Shown: in pieces, positions 25,529 to 34,007 of the stretch
Layout: each line of letters begins with the position of its first letter
Numbering within the stretch: the stretch's first letter is position 1
DNA from: Evansella sp. AB-P1
GTDB lineage: Bacteria > Bacillota > Bacilli > Bacillales > Salisediminibacteriaceae
Assembly (NCBI RefSeq): GCF_029688925.1
Contig: NZ_JARUKY010000014.1
Span: forward strand, 51,115-115,114
Length of the DNA stretch: 64,000 nucleotides
Reading direction: 5' to 3'
Position numbers and translations under genes: made by a program
Notes under the pieces: model-generated
Seen by the model: only the letters and a program-made list of their open reading frames with translations
What the model was told of the DNA's origin: nothing
Database searches by the model: none

Positions 25529-26758
25529 TTAATACTTCGTGGTTAATTCCGGTGGACCGGATTTTGGTCCATATGGTCCTTCATCTAACCACCTGCCTAG
25601 TTTTGGAACAATGGGAGTTAAAGACACCGCTAGTTCACGCTTCATGTTCATATAAGAGGAATCTCCTTGGAGGTGATTTAACGCAGTGGTGGAAGCATTC
25701 CGATTCCACTCAGCTGCTATTTTCCGTTCGTTTGCAGCGGATTGTATGGCCTTCTTTTTTCCTGCAAGCTGATCTTCAGAATATGCTTCTCCGATCCCCT
25801 TTACTGCAATAATGGCATCCGGAACACCTGAGTTTAACCCACGAGCCCCAAACGGTGCGAATAAGTGAGCAGCTTCCCCTGCAAGAAGGACTTTACCGTG
25901 TTTGTCAGTGAACGAATTCGAAACAACCTGATGGAAGCGATAACTGGATATCCACGTAATTCTTTCCGCATATTTATGATCCATCACTTTCGTCAACCAT
26001 TTCTTGACACCGTCTAATTCCGTAAACTCATCGGGATTATCACCTGTCAACAACTGCAAATCCACTCGCCATCCTCCTTTAAAGGGAACCAGCATAACAT
26101 TTCTTCCGCCCATTGCCGGATGCTGATAATGAAAAACCCTTTCTAAAGGTAAGGGATTATCTTCATCTTCCTTTACGTCAACTACTAAAAAAGTGTCTGC
26201 AGTTCTTGGGCCTTCTAATTTTAACCCTACACTTTCCCTTACGACAGATCGTGCCCCATCTGCACCTATGACATAATCTGCTTCCCAAGTATCACCGGAT
26301 TCCGTTGTGATGATCGTACCTTCCTCAGACGTCTTTACGTCTTTCACAGGTGAGGACCACACAAATTCTACGCCCTCTTTTAGGCAAGCTTCATACATAT
26401 ACTTTTCGATGTAATCTTGATGTAAGCTCGTAAATGGTGGTAGCTTCGTTGGATGCTTCATATCCGTCACGCCATAATTGCGCATATACACTTCTTTTCC
26501 GCGAAAAAATGTACGCTTAATCGGCCAGGACACGCCGTTTCTTGAAAGAGTAAATCCTAGTCCTGGCGATATCTTTTCCAGAAGTGTTAATGTGGCCTTA
26601 TGAAGGTAAATGGCACGACTACCTGGACGGGGTCTATCTTTTGGATCTGCTTCTAAAATAGTAGCTGGAATCCCTTTATTCCTTAATGCAAGGGCTGCCG
26701 TTAAGCCAACAGGACCAGCACCTACAACAATGACCTTTCTTCTTTCAACCTTGCTCAT
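25529..26758 (-). CDS. FAD-dependent aromatic monooxygenase
   Basis: 409 residues, ATG after GGGAGG. It is a class A flavoprotein hydroxylase: dinucleotide fold VIVVGAGPVGLTAALALRN (about 9-27) with ILEADP, the DG motif in YVIGADGARSVVRES (about 160), and the FAD-ribityl segment VLLAGEAAHLFAPFGARGLNSG (about 290). It most likely hydroxylates a hydroxybenzoyl substrate para to its OH to give the gentisyl skeleton. A CoA ligase and a thioesterase flank it, so the substrate may be the CoA ester (salicylyl-CoA 5-hydroxylase type) rather than free 3-hydroxybenzoate. The sequence alone does not decide this. Confidence 0.82.
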   Translation of the reverse strand: MSKVERRKVIVVGAGPVGLTAALALRNKGIPATILEADPKDRPRPGSRAIYLHKATLTLLEKISPGLGFTLSRNGVSWPIKRTFFRGKEVYMRNYGVTDMKHPTKLPPFTSLHQDYIEKYMYEACLKEGVEFVWSSPVKDVKTSEEGTIITTESGDTWEADYVIGADGARSVVRESVGLKLEGPRTADTFLVVDVKEDEDNPLPLERVFHYQHPAMGGRNVMLVPFKGGWRVDLQLLTGDNPDEFTELDGVKKWLTKVMDHKYAERITWISSYRFHQVVSNSFTDKHGKVLLAGEAAHLFAPFGARGLNSGVPDAIIAVKGIGEAYSEDQLAGKKKAIQSAANERKIAAEWNRNASTTALNHLQGDSSYMNMKRELAVSLTPIVPKLGRWLDEGPYGPKSGPPELTTKY

Positions 26759-26815
26759 TTTTCCTCCCCCAAACTTTTTATTGTTTACTTCGTCGTTTCT
26801 TTCTCTTTTAGCTAC

Positions 26816-28390
26816 TCATCTTAACGATTCACTCAATGACTTTTTCAATTCTTCTTCTAATGCTACTTTCTTGATCTTGCCACTGGCGGTCATTGGCAAT
26901 TCTTCTAAAAAGACGAACCGATCAGGAACTTTATAGTCGGCCACTTTGTTTTTGATAAAGTCTCTTAAAGTATCTTCATCTTCCACTTCGTTTGGCTTCA
27001 GTTTAATGGCCGCACACGTCACTTCACCTAGAACGGTATCTGGTAAACCAACAATAGCAACTTCTAATACGCTAGGATGTTTGTAAAAAACTTCTTCAAT
27101 TTCCCTCGGATAAATGTTATAGCCTCCGCGGATAATCATTTCTTTTTTCCGTCCCACAATTCGAATGTAAGCCCTTTCATCAATGGTTGCTAAATCTCCA
27201 GTGTAAAACCAACCTTCTTTATCGATTGCCTCTGATGTTTTCTCCGGCATCCGAAAGTACCCTTTCATGACACCGAATCCTCTTACTGCTAATTCACCGA
27301 CCTCACCACGTTGGACCTCTTTTCTATTAAGGTCAACTACCTTTACCTCCGCACCAGGTAAGGCCTTTCCAACTGTTTCCGAACGATGTTTGTCATCATC
27401 TTCAAAACTAGTAAATGTGACGCCTGCCGATGTTTCCGTCAGTCCGTATGACACTAAAATATTACATCCCATTGACGAACGAATCTTTTTGACAATTTCA
27501 ACAGGACATGGAGCTGCGGCAACAATTCCTGTTCGCAGAGTAGATAAGTCATAGTTTTTAAACTCTGGATGATTTAACTCAAGGATAAACATCGTTGGAA
27601 CGCCATGATGGACTGTAACCCCCTCTTTCTCCATAAGGGTTAGGGCTTCTTTAGCATTGTACTTCTCCATAAACACGATTTTTGCTCCCACACTGATTAC
27701 GGAAAGGATGCCTGGAATCATTCCAAATACATGAAACACTGGAACAGGTACTAAAAAAACATCATCTGTTGTGCACTTCATCCACTCTGCCGATAATTTA
27801 GCAGTGTGAACGACATTTTTATGCGTCAGCATGGCTCCTTTCGGCTGACCCGTTGTGCCGGATGTGTATAAAATCGTAAAGACATCTACTTTAGGATCTA
27901 GCTTCATTTTCGGTACCTGCTTGTTAGTTCCAAGCTTCAGAAGTTTCTCATAGGAGTCATGTGGGTCTCTTTCACATCGAACAGTAAAGAGATGGGAGAG
28001 AGTATGTTGGTTCCTTTCCCCGTTGACATACGGTTCTAGAAGTTCAATATGGCCAAAATCACCTGTGAGAAAGGCTGCTTTTGCCTGCGAGTTTTCAACG
28101 ATATGTCTTAATTCTTCTGCTCTATATCGGGTATTACAAGGAACGAGAATGGCTCCAATCGTTGCCAGACTGAAATAAATGGTTACGAATTCATTCCAGT
28201 TAGGGATACAAACCATCACTCGATCACCCTTTTGAATCCCTTTTTGTGTTAAGGCTGATGCCAGCTGCTGTACTTCTTCATATAGTTCTCGGTACGTTTT
28301 CCGGGAGTACCCGTCATATACGACTTCATTATCCGGAATGAGTTTATAGAAATGCTCTAACACTTCAGGTAAAGACCGATCATAACTCAC
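26816..28390 (-). CDS. Acyl-CoA ligase (ANL superfamily)
   Basis: 524 residues from a GTG at 28390; GGAGGG lies 7 bases upstream, and the ATG 6 codons earlier contains the ribosome site. Motifs are in order: P-loop TILYTSGTTGQPKGAMLTHKN (about 160-180), VSYGLTETSAG, the hinge GWFYTGDLATIDERAYIRIVGR (about 400), and the catalytic Lys in PMTASGKIKK near the C-terminus. It activates a carboxylic acid to its CoA ester through an adenylate. The operon context suggests an aromatic acid such as a hydroxybenzoate or hydroxycinnamate. Confidence 0.85.
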   Translation of the reverse strand: MSYDRSLPEVLEHFYKLIPDNEVVYDGYSRKTYRELYEEVQQLASALTQKGIQKGDRVMVCIPNWNEFVTIYFSLATIGAILVPCNTRYRAEELRHIVENSQAKAAFLTGDFGHIELLEPYVNGERNQHTLSHLFTVRCERDPHDSYEKLLKLGTNKQVPKMKLDPKVDVFTILYTSGTTGQPKGAMLTHKNVVHTAKLSAEWMKCTTDDVFLVPVPVFHVFGMIPGILSVISVGAKIVFMEKYNAKEALTLMEKEGVTVHHGVPTMFILELNHPEFKNYDLSTLRTGIVAAAPCPVEIVKKIRSSMGCNILVSYGLTETSAGVTFTSFEDDDKHRSETVGKALPGAEVKVVDLNRKEVQRGEVGELAVRGFGVMKGYFRMPEKTSEAIDKEGWFYTGDLATIDERAYIRIVGRKKEMIIRGGYNIYPREIEEVFYKHPSVLEVAIVGLPDTVLGEVTCAAIKLKPNEVEDEDTLRDFIKNKVADYKVPDRFVFLEELPMTASGKIKKVALEEELKKSLSESLR

Positions 28391-28423
28391 GTTGTTCCCT
28401 CCTCTCATTGCATTCGTTATCTC

Positions 28424-29203
28424 TTATTTCCCTGAATAAACAGGTGCTCTTTTTTCAACAAACGCCTGTATTCCTTCTTGGCGATCTTCCGTTGCAAAAG
28501 CATTTCCAAAACACATGGCTTCTAATATAAGTCCTGATTCCATATCTACATTGGCACCTGCTGTAACAGCCTGTTTCGCCATTCTTAACGCTACAGGAGG
28601 CTTTTTAGCTAGTTTCTCTGCCCACTCCGTTGCAGTTCCCATCACATTCTCTGGTGCAACGACCGTGTTCACAAGCTGTAGATCTAATGCTGTTTTAGCA
28701 TCAATCATTTCTCCAAAATAGAGAAGCTCCTTCGCTTTTCCTTGGCCCACAAACTTCTGAAGACGCTGCGTTCCACCTCCACCTGGGATAATACCTAGAC
28801 CCACTTCTGGAAAACCAAGCTTAGCTTTTTCAGAACAAATTCGTAAATCACACGCCAGTGCTAACTCTAGTCCACCACCAAGCGCTAAACCATTTAGTGC
28901 CGCAATGACTGGCTTTGCAAGATTCTCAATCTTGGAAAAGGCAGCTCTAGAAGTCTCATTCATGTTCATGATTCCAACTTGATCGAGGTCTTTCATTTCA
29001 TTTATATCTGCTCCAGCAACAAAGGCCTTATTTCCACTTCCTGTAATGATGATCGCAAGGACATCCTTGTTTTGCTCCAAGTCCTCCATCATAGTTAAAA
29101 TTTCTTTAAACACCTGTGAATTTAATGGATTAACAGGTGGACGATTAATCGTTACTACTGCCACGTTCTTTTCGACGTTACATTCCAGAAATTCGTAGTT
29201 CAA
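28424..29203 (-). CDS. Enoyl-CoA hydratase
   Basis: 259 residues of the crotonase family. The oxyanion loop is in GNKAFVAGADINEMKDLD (about 58-75) and ALNGLALGGGLELALACDLR, with the first catalytic Glu position in GGGLELA, and the second Glu is in KLGFPEVGLGIIPGGGGTQR. Both acidic residues are present, so it should hydrate a 2-enoyl-CoA. It sits 23 bases after the 3-hydroxyacyl-CoA dehydrogenase gene and probably works just before that enzyme in side-chain oxidation. Confidence 0.88.
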   Translation of the reverse strand: MNYEFLECNVEKNVAVVTINRPPVNPLNSQVFKEILTMMEDLEQNKDVLAIIITGSGNKAFVAGADINEMKDLDQVGIMNMNETSRAAFSKIENLAKPVIAALNGLALGGGLELALACDLRICSEKAKLGFPEVGLGIIPGGGGTQRLQKFVGQGKAKELLYFGEMIDAKTALDLQLVNTVVAPENVMGTATEWAEKLAKKPPVALRMAKQAVTAGANVDMESGLILEAMCFGNAFATEDRQEGIQAFVEKRAPVYSGK

Positions 29204-29226
29204 ATCGAACCCCTCCTTTAATTAAT

Positions 29227-30084
29227 TTACTTCTCGTAATCGTAAAAGCCTGCTCCACTCTTTTTGCCTAGTCTTCCAGCTCTAACTAATTGCTTTATGA
29301 AAAATGGAGGTGCAAAACGATCATCATTGAATTCTTCCTTGAAATACTCCATGACATGGTAGCCAATATCTACTCCAGCAAAATCTTGTAAAGTAAATGG
29401 TCCCATAGGATAGTTCAACCCTAGAGTAACGGCCTTATCAATATCCTCTGCAGATGCTACACCTTCTTCTAAGAGCTTTATGGCTTCAATAAACTGTGGT
29501 ATCATAATGCGGTTAACGATAAATCCTGGTGTATCCTTCTTTACTTCGATCGGTTCTTTTCGTAACTGTCTAGAGAATTCCATCAGTTCGTTGACGGTTT
29601 CGTCACTTGTATTGAAACCCCTTACAACTTCCACCAACTTCATAATTTGTGCTGGATTAAAGAAATGCATTCCTGCTACTCGATCAGGTCTATTCGTTGT
29701 CTTGGCGATTTCTGTAATCGACATGGAAGAAGTATTCGTTGCTAGAATCACATGATCAGGGAGCATATCACATAAATTCGAGAAAACATTCTTTTTCACT
29801 TCTAAATCTTCAATAACCGCTTCTATCACTAAATCGGCACTCTCTAACTCTTCCAATCTCGTTGTCGTTTGTATTCTATCAAATACTTGAGCTTTCTCCT
29901 CCGGGGTCATTTTCCCTTTAGAAATGCTCTTATCCATAAATTTATCCATTTTATTTCGTGCTCTTTGTAGATACTCCTCTTCAATATCTCTTAAAATTAC
30001 TTGAAATCCACAAATAGCTGCCTGGTTTGCGATGCCGCTTCCCATGGCACCAGCTCCGACAATCCCTACTGTTTTAATACTCAT
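29227..30084 (-). CDS. 3-hydroxyacyl-CoA (3-hydroxybutyryl-CoA) dehydrogenase
   Basis: 285 residues, ATG after GGAGGAG. The NAD fold is VGIVGAGAMGSGIANQAA at the N-terminus. The catalytic dyad is in MHFFNPAQIMKLVEVV (His) with Glu in the same segment, and the C-terminal domain has YPMGPFTLQDFAGVDIG. It oxidises an L-3-hydroxyacyl-CoA to the 3-oxoacyl-CoA, leaving it ready for the thiolase encoded at 43958. It is the first gene of the eight-gene operon, under the promoter at 30147 with the operator-like site at 30176. Confidence 0.9.
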   Translation of the reverse strand: MSIKTVGIVGAGAMGSGIANQAAICGFQVILRDIEEEYLQRARNKMDKFMDKSISKGKMTPEEKAQVFDRIQTTTRLEELESADLVIEAVIEDLEVKKNVFSNLCDMLPDHVILATNTSSMSITEIAKTTNRPDRVAGMHFFNPAQIMKLVEVVRGFNTSDETVNELMEFSRQLRKEPIEVKKDTPGFIVNRIMIPQFIEAIKLLEEGVASAEDIDKAVTLGLNYPMGPFTLQDFAGVDIGYHVMEYFKEEFNDDRFAPPFFIKQLVRAGRLGKKSGAGFYDYEK

Positions 30085-30146
30085 TTTCTATCTCCTCCAA
30101 AGACAATAGATTTACTTTTTAAAAAATATGAATAATCAGTAATTTC

Positions 30147-30152
30147 ATTATA
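30147..30152 (-). promoter_or_regulatory. -10 hexamer of the gentisate/beta-oxidation operon
   Basis: TATAAT on the minus strand, 63 bases before the ATG of the dehydrogenase. There is no good -35 (TACATT at 17 bp). The conserved 15-bp site begins 23 bp upstream, as expected for a promoter that needs an activator. Confidence 0.6.
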
Positions 30153-30175
30153 AATGGCTACCATTTCAAAATGTA

Positions 30176-30190
30176 CCTACACCGTGTAGG
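30176..30190 (-). promoter_or_regulatory. Conserved operator-like site 1 (proximal), nearly perfect palindrome
   Basis: CCTACACGGTGTAGG on the minus strand, palindromic except for its central base. It is centred near -43 from the inferred start point. Four other catabolic promoters carry related sites at the same 23-bp distance from the -10. Confidence 0.7.
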
Positions 30191-30206
30191 AAACTTCGGT
30201 TTCTAT

Positions 30207-30220
30207 TTCAACATGTTGAA
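30207..30220. promoter_or_regulatory. Perfect 14-bp palindrome at the distal-site position
   Basis: TTCAACATGTTGAA. It lies about 32 bp upstream of site 1, where the other promoters have their second site, and within CCTTCAACATGTTGA it shares the CCT, CA and TG positions with the consensus. Confidence 0.5.
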
Positions 30221-30251
30221 GGACTAAAATATCACAGCAATTTGCATACAC

Positions 30252-30281
30252 ATGAATACGAAAGCATAATGCGGTATTCAT
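30252..30281. repeat. Hairpin after the CoA-transferase gene
   Basis: ATGAATAC and GTATTCAT arms, no T-run; a weak terminator or processing hairpin at the end of the dehydratase operon. Confidence 0.4.
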
Positions 30282-30293
30282 ACCATTAAACAA

Positions 30294-31514
30294 TTAAATA
30301 ACACCTTTGGAACGGAGATCCTCTATCTCTTCCTGTGATAAACCAACCATATCCACATAGATTTCTTCCACATGCTCTCCTAATAGTGGGGCAGGTTCCA
30401 CTTCTATTTGTGAATCAGAAAGTCGAATCGAATTACCTGGTATATCTAACTCTCCTCTTGTTGGGTGGTCTATTCTGACAATCATTTTTCTTTTTCTTAA
30501 GTATGGATCATTTGTAATATCCGTGGTTGATAGAACAGCTCCAGCAGGAACACCGGCTTTCCCTAGTATTTCCATCGCCTCCTGTTTCGTTTTTGTACGG
30601 CTCCATTCACTGATTAACCCATCCACAACTTCTCTATTTTCATATCTGGACTCCGGTGTTAAAAATCGTTCATCCTCCTCCAGGTCGTTTCTACCAATCA
30701 CATTCAATAGTCTCTTCCATTGCGGACTCCCTGGCCATCGGGAAGTGTAGACAAACACGTAGTCATTTTTTCCGCCTGGTTTACAAGGGTATACGTTGCA
30801 AGGTGCCACTCCTGCCATTGGCATGGAATTCCCTACTCGCGGTGCTTCCCGATCAGTTATTAACTGCCGTGTCCATGCCGATCGACTAAAGTTTATCATC
30901 ACATCTTGCATGGCAACTTCTACTTTTTGCCCCAACCCCGTTTGTGTTCGACTATATAACGCAGCAAGTATCCCAATCGCACAATGATACCCTGCACCAC
31001 TATCAGCTAGATTACATCCCGCATGAAGAGGGGGACCATCCTCTTCCCCTGTAATGCTCATCACTCCTCCTGTCGCCTGACCAATAGCATCAAAGGCTGG
31101 AAAATCCGCATATGGACCGTCTTGTCCAAAGCCCTTTATTTTTGCATAGATAATTCCTTTGTTTCGTTCGCGCAATGTTTCGTAATCAAACCCTAGCCTT
31201 TCAATCACTCCTGGAGAGAAATTTTCTACAAAAACATCTGCCGTTTCAACCATTTTATAAACGAGTTCTCTGCCTTCTTGTTTCTTCACATCGACGGTTA
31301 CAGACTTTTTATTGGAATTCAGCACAATAAATCCGTAAGAATCTTCCCCCAATTTATCCGCAGAAGAGCCTCTACCTTGTTCGCCAGTTCCAGGACGTTC
31401 CAGTTTAATTACTGTGGCACCAAGCCAGGCTAATGTCTGCGTGCAGACCGTCCCTGACTCAAATTGTGTAAGATCTAAAACAACTACGCCTTCAAGTGCC
31501 CCTTTTCTTAACAT
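30294..31514 (-). CDS. Class III acyl-CoA transferase (CaiB/BaiF family)
   Basis: 406 residues. The family start is VVVLDLTQFESGTVCTQTLAWLGA, then KLERPGTGEQ, and the catalytic Asp is at about 171 in CNLADSGAGYH. The ATG overlaps the stop of the dehydratase alpha gene by seven bases, so the two are translationally coupled. Class III transferases next to 2-hydroxyacyl-CoA dehydratase subunits normally charge the 2-hydroxyacid with CoA from the enoyl product, as in the phenyllactate system. That is the inferred role here. Confidence 0.85.
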   Translation of the reverse strand: MLRKGALEGVVVLDLTQFESGTVCTQTLAWLGATVIKLERPGTGEQGRGSSADKLGEDSYGFIVLNSNKKSVTVDVKKQEGRELVYKMVETADVFVENFSPGVIERLGFDYETLRERNKGIIYAKIKGFGQDGPYADFPAFDAIGQATGGVMSITGEEDGPPLHAGCNLADSGAGYHCAIGILAALYSRTQTGLGQKVEVAMQDVMINFSRSAWTRQLITDREAPRVGNSMPMAGVAPCNVYPCKPGGKNDYVFVYTSRWPGSPQWKRLLNVIGRNDLEEDERFLTPESRYENREVVDGLISEWSRTKTKQEAMEILGKAGVPAGAVLSTTDITNDPYLRKRKMIVRIDHPTRGELDIPGNSIRLSDSQIEVEPAPLLGEHVEEIYVDMVGLSQEEIEDLRSKGVI

Positions 31515-32833
31515 GGATTCACCCCTATCTCATTCTCAATAAATGTATCAATCTTAGCTGTCATGACGTTATTATCCCACCCACGTGAATCCACAGGGTC
31601 AGCGTGTAGCTGAAGTAATGGTATCCCTGCCTCTTCAAAGGCTTTTTTCACAAAATAAGTACCACCGGCACTCATCGTGCAGCTATCAGAAATAATATGA
31701 ACAGCCCCATGAATTCCGTTTCTCTTTGCTTCCTCCACATACCAGGAACTGTTCCATGGGGGCATATGAAGCATATCTTCCATGCCAGCAAACCTGCTTG
31801 CCAGTGTGCGGAGTGGATCATCTCCATATCTGGCATAAGCATCTGCTGCAAGAGCCAAATAGATCGACCATAGAAAAACAGCATCATATTTCTTTTCAAA
31901 ATGTTGATAGAAGCCAAGATTAAACCAAAGGCCTCTTCCTAACCACATCAACCTCACTTTTTCCTTTGGAACAACTGCCTTTCCAAGATTGACCTGTTCT
32001 TTTACTTCTTCATATAAGTTTTTCGCAATATCTACTGCCCACTTAGTTCCCCGTTGCCATTGAGGAACCATCACCGCTGGAACGGTGTCAGTTATACTGA
32101 CTGGGGAAGGGCTACTATTCGCAATCAAGTCTCTTGTTCTCCGATTATATTCTGCCTGTTCGTTCACGTAAGTTAAGACTTGCTTAAACTTGGTCTCATT
32201 GAACACTTTGCCTGTTTTCTGTTCTAAAAACCGGATTAATCCTTTAAAATCTTCGACCATATAATCTAGACGATGGGGTTCAAACAATGCTTCCCATTGA
32301 TTCGGAGCAAGCTCCCACCATTTATCAGGTATTTGACGAGGAACCGTATTTTCTAAAGAATAAAGATCTACACCAAATTTTTTGGACCATAGTTCAAATA
32401 TCTTCGACTGAGAATCACACGTTAATCGCGTTACAGCCACAGTAGGTTTTGGCAACCCTCCCCACGGTCCTTTTTCCGGTTCAGGATCAAATGCGGAAGC
32501 GAGAGATAAGGAACAGTACCTGCACAGATCTTGGCGATATCCGTGTTCATTTAATAGATTTAAGTAATATGGGGACATTTGCTTAGCAGAACACACGGAG
32601 GACCACCACTGGTTTACCACATAAGGAATGTCCATTGCTCGGAAGATCTCTTGAGGAACATCTGCATTGACAAAAGCCAATGGTTCTCCATTTTTCACTT
32701 TTTCTCTGAGTTGAAGAAACCATTCCTTTTGATAACTTGTAGCCAGTTTCGGAGTCTTCAGACGTTTTTCACTTGCTTGACCCTTTTGTGAATGATGATT
32801 CTGTCTTTCGGTTGAATACTTTGCCTTTGGCAT
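31508..32833 (-). CDS. 2-hydroxyacyl-CoA dehydratase family protein, Fe-S-binding subunit
   Basis: 441 residues, ATG after TTTGGAGGTG. The HgdB/BcrC-type fold is seen in AFVNADVPQEIFRAMDIPYVV. Cysteines suited to hold a [4Fe-4S] cluster are at about 81 (SSVCSAKQ), 104 and 107 (DLCRYCSL), 139 (RLTCDSQ) and in IISDSCTMSAGG near 385. An extended N-terminus of 40 basic residues is unusual. The enzyme class removes water from a 2-hydroxyacyl-CoA through a ketyl radical and needs an ATP-driven activator, which is not in this window. A benzoyl-CoA-reductase-like role is the main alternative. Confidence 0.8.
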   Translation of the reverse strand: MPKAKYSTERQNHHSQKGQASEKRLKTPKLATSYQKEWFLQLREKVKNGEPLAFVNADVPQEIFRAMDIPYVVNQWWSSVCSAKQMSPYYLNLLNEHGYRQDLCRYCSLSLASAFDPEPEKGPWGGLPKPTVAVTRLTCDSQSKIFELWSKKFGVDLYSLENTVPRQIPDKWWELAPNQWEALFEPHRLDYMVEDFKGLIRFLEQKTGKVFNETKFKQVLTYVNEQAEYNRRTRDLIANSSPSPVSITDTVPAVMVPQWQRGTKWAVDIAKNLYEEVKEQVNLGKAVVPKEKVRLMWLGRGLWFNLGFYQHFEKKYDAVFLWSIYLALAADAYARYGDDPLRTLASRFAGMEDMLHMPPWNSSWYVEEAKRNGIHGAVHIISDSCTMSAGGTYFVKKAFEEAGIPLLQLHADPVDSRGWDNNVMTAKIDTFIENEIGVNPC

Positions 32834-32849
32834 CTTCCCACCTCCAAAT

Positions 32850-34007
32850 CTATCGCTTGATTCGCTTATAATTTATTGATTCTATAAATGCCGTTATTTT
32901 TTCTTTCGTATTCTCTATGTCGTCGAGTCTATAATCCTGTTTATCTAGCAGAAGTACCGGTATTCCAGATTCATCAAGGGCTTTTTTTTGTTCTGGAAAA
33001 TCCCATGATGGTGCATCATCTGATTGATAAATGAAGAAGATAACCCCTTCTGGCTGTGCAGAAGATACATGTTGAAGAAGGGAACTAACTCTTTCTGACA
33101 CAGTAGACTGACTGGAAGGAGTGGAACGATAATGGTACCTATCCACAATTCCATCGATAATATCTACCTTTTCATCTACCAGTCCTTCATAATACCTTGC
33201 TCCCATTTCGTGGTCCTCTCCCACAATAACACCACCAAGGGATTCCACCAGTTCATAAAACTCGGTATGTTCATGAGCACTTCCTGTAATAAAAAGGCGC
33301 ACCCCATGGTGGATCGGTAATGATGACGATTGATCAAGAATCGTCGACACATAGGAATGAAACCCCCTTTTCTCCATCACCATGGACGCACCAATGATCT
33401 GTAATGCCTGAGTTCCGCTAATTCTAGGATGTTCACATGTTCGCAACCTGTCTATCTGCTGAAGTAATTGGCGAGTTTTATTACAAAGACGAATAGCTTC
33501 TATCACCTGTTTATCCTTTATTTCTTGCCCCTTCCAACTTTTTATTTGCTCCAATAATTCATACGTTCTATCACGATTGTAACGGCCACTACTGTAGTAT
33601 TTCGTATGTTGGAAATCATAGAAGAACGGTTCAGGATAGGATACATTATCCTCTCTTTGATGCAATGCTCTTAAATAGTAATAAACTCGAATGACAGCAT
33701 CCGAAGAATTGGAGATCAACAAATGATCAAGATAGTCATAAGACCCATCTACTAATCTAGAAAACTGAACGTGTATCATTGGATTAAACCCTTTTTCCAA
33801 ATACACGTTTCCTATACTGGTATCAGTATCACGTAACCCGGTAATCTTTACAGGCAGGAAGCCGGCAGCTATCAGGAGCTCTTCAGGAACGTCGCTGCCA
33901 AGATAACCTGCGACTTTTCCATTGTTTTCTCCCTTCCACTTCACCGCATAACGATCACGGTTACGATACACTTCCATTAGCTGTGACATTGCCCTATCAA
34001 TCGTCAT
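32850..34007 (-). CDS. 2-hydroxyacyl-CoA dehydratase family protein, second subunit lacking cluster cysteines
   Basis: 385 residues from the ATG at 34007, which overlaps the end of the PucR gene by 11 bases; an ATG 17 codons upstream lies deeper inside that gene. The fold is that of the HgdB family (VAGYLGSDVPEELLIAAGFLPVKI, LGGVIVGEDHEMGARYYEGL, WDFPEQKKALDESGIPVLLLD). Where relatives have Cys, this protein has SNSSDAVIRV and FFIYQSDDAPSW. Only two Cys remain (RLCNK, RTCEH), neither at a cluster position. It may be a structural or substrate-binding partner of the 31508 product. Confidence 0.75.
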   Translation of the reverse strand: MTIDRAMSQLMEVYRNRDRYAVKWKGENNGKVAGYLGSDVPEELLIAAGFLPVKITGLRDTDTSIGNVYLEKGFNPMIHVQFSRLVDGSYDYLDHLLISNSSDAVIRVYYYLRALHQREDNVSYPEPFFYDFQHTKYYSSGRYNRDRTYELLEQIKSWKGQEIKDKQVIEAIRLCNKTRQLLQQIDRLRTCEHPRISGTQALQIIGASMVMEKRGFHSYVSTILDQSSSLPIHHGVRLFITGSAHEHTEFYELVESLGGVIVGEDHEMGARYYEGLVDEKVDIIDGIVDRYHYRSTPSSQSTVSERVSSLLQHVSSAQPEGVIFFIYQSDDAPSWDFPEQKKALDESGIPVLLLDKQDYRLDDIENTKEKITAFIESINYKRIKR

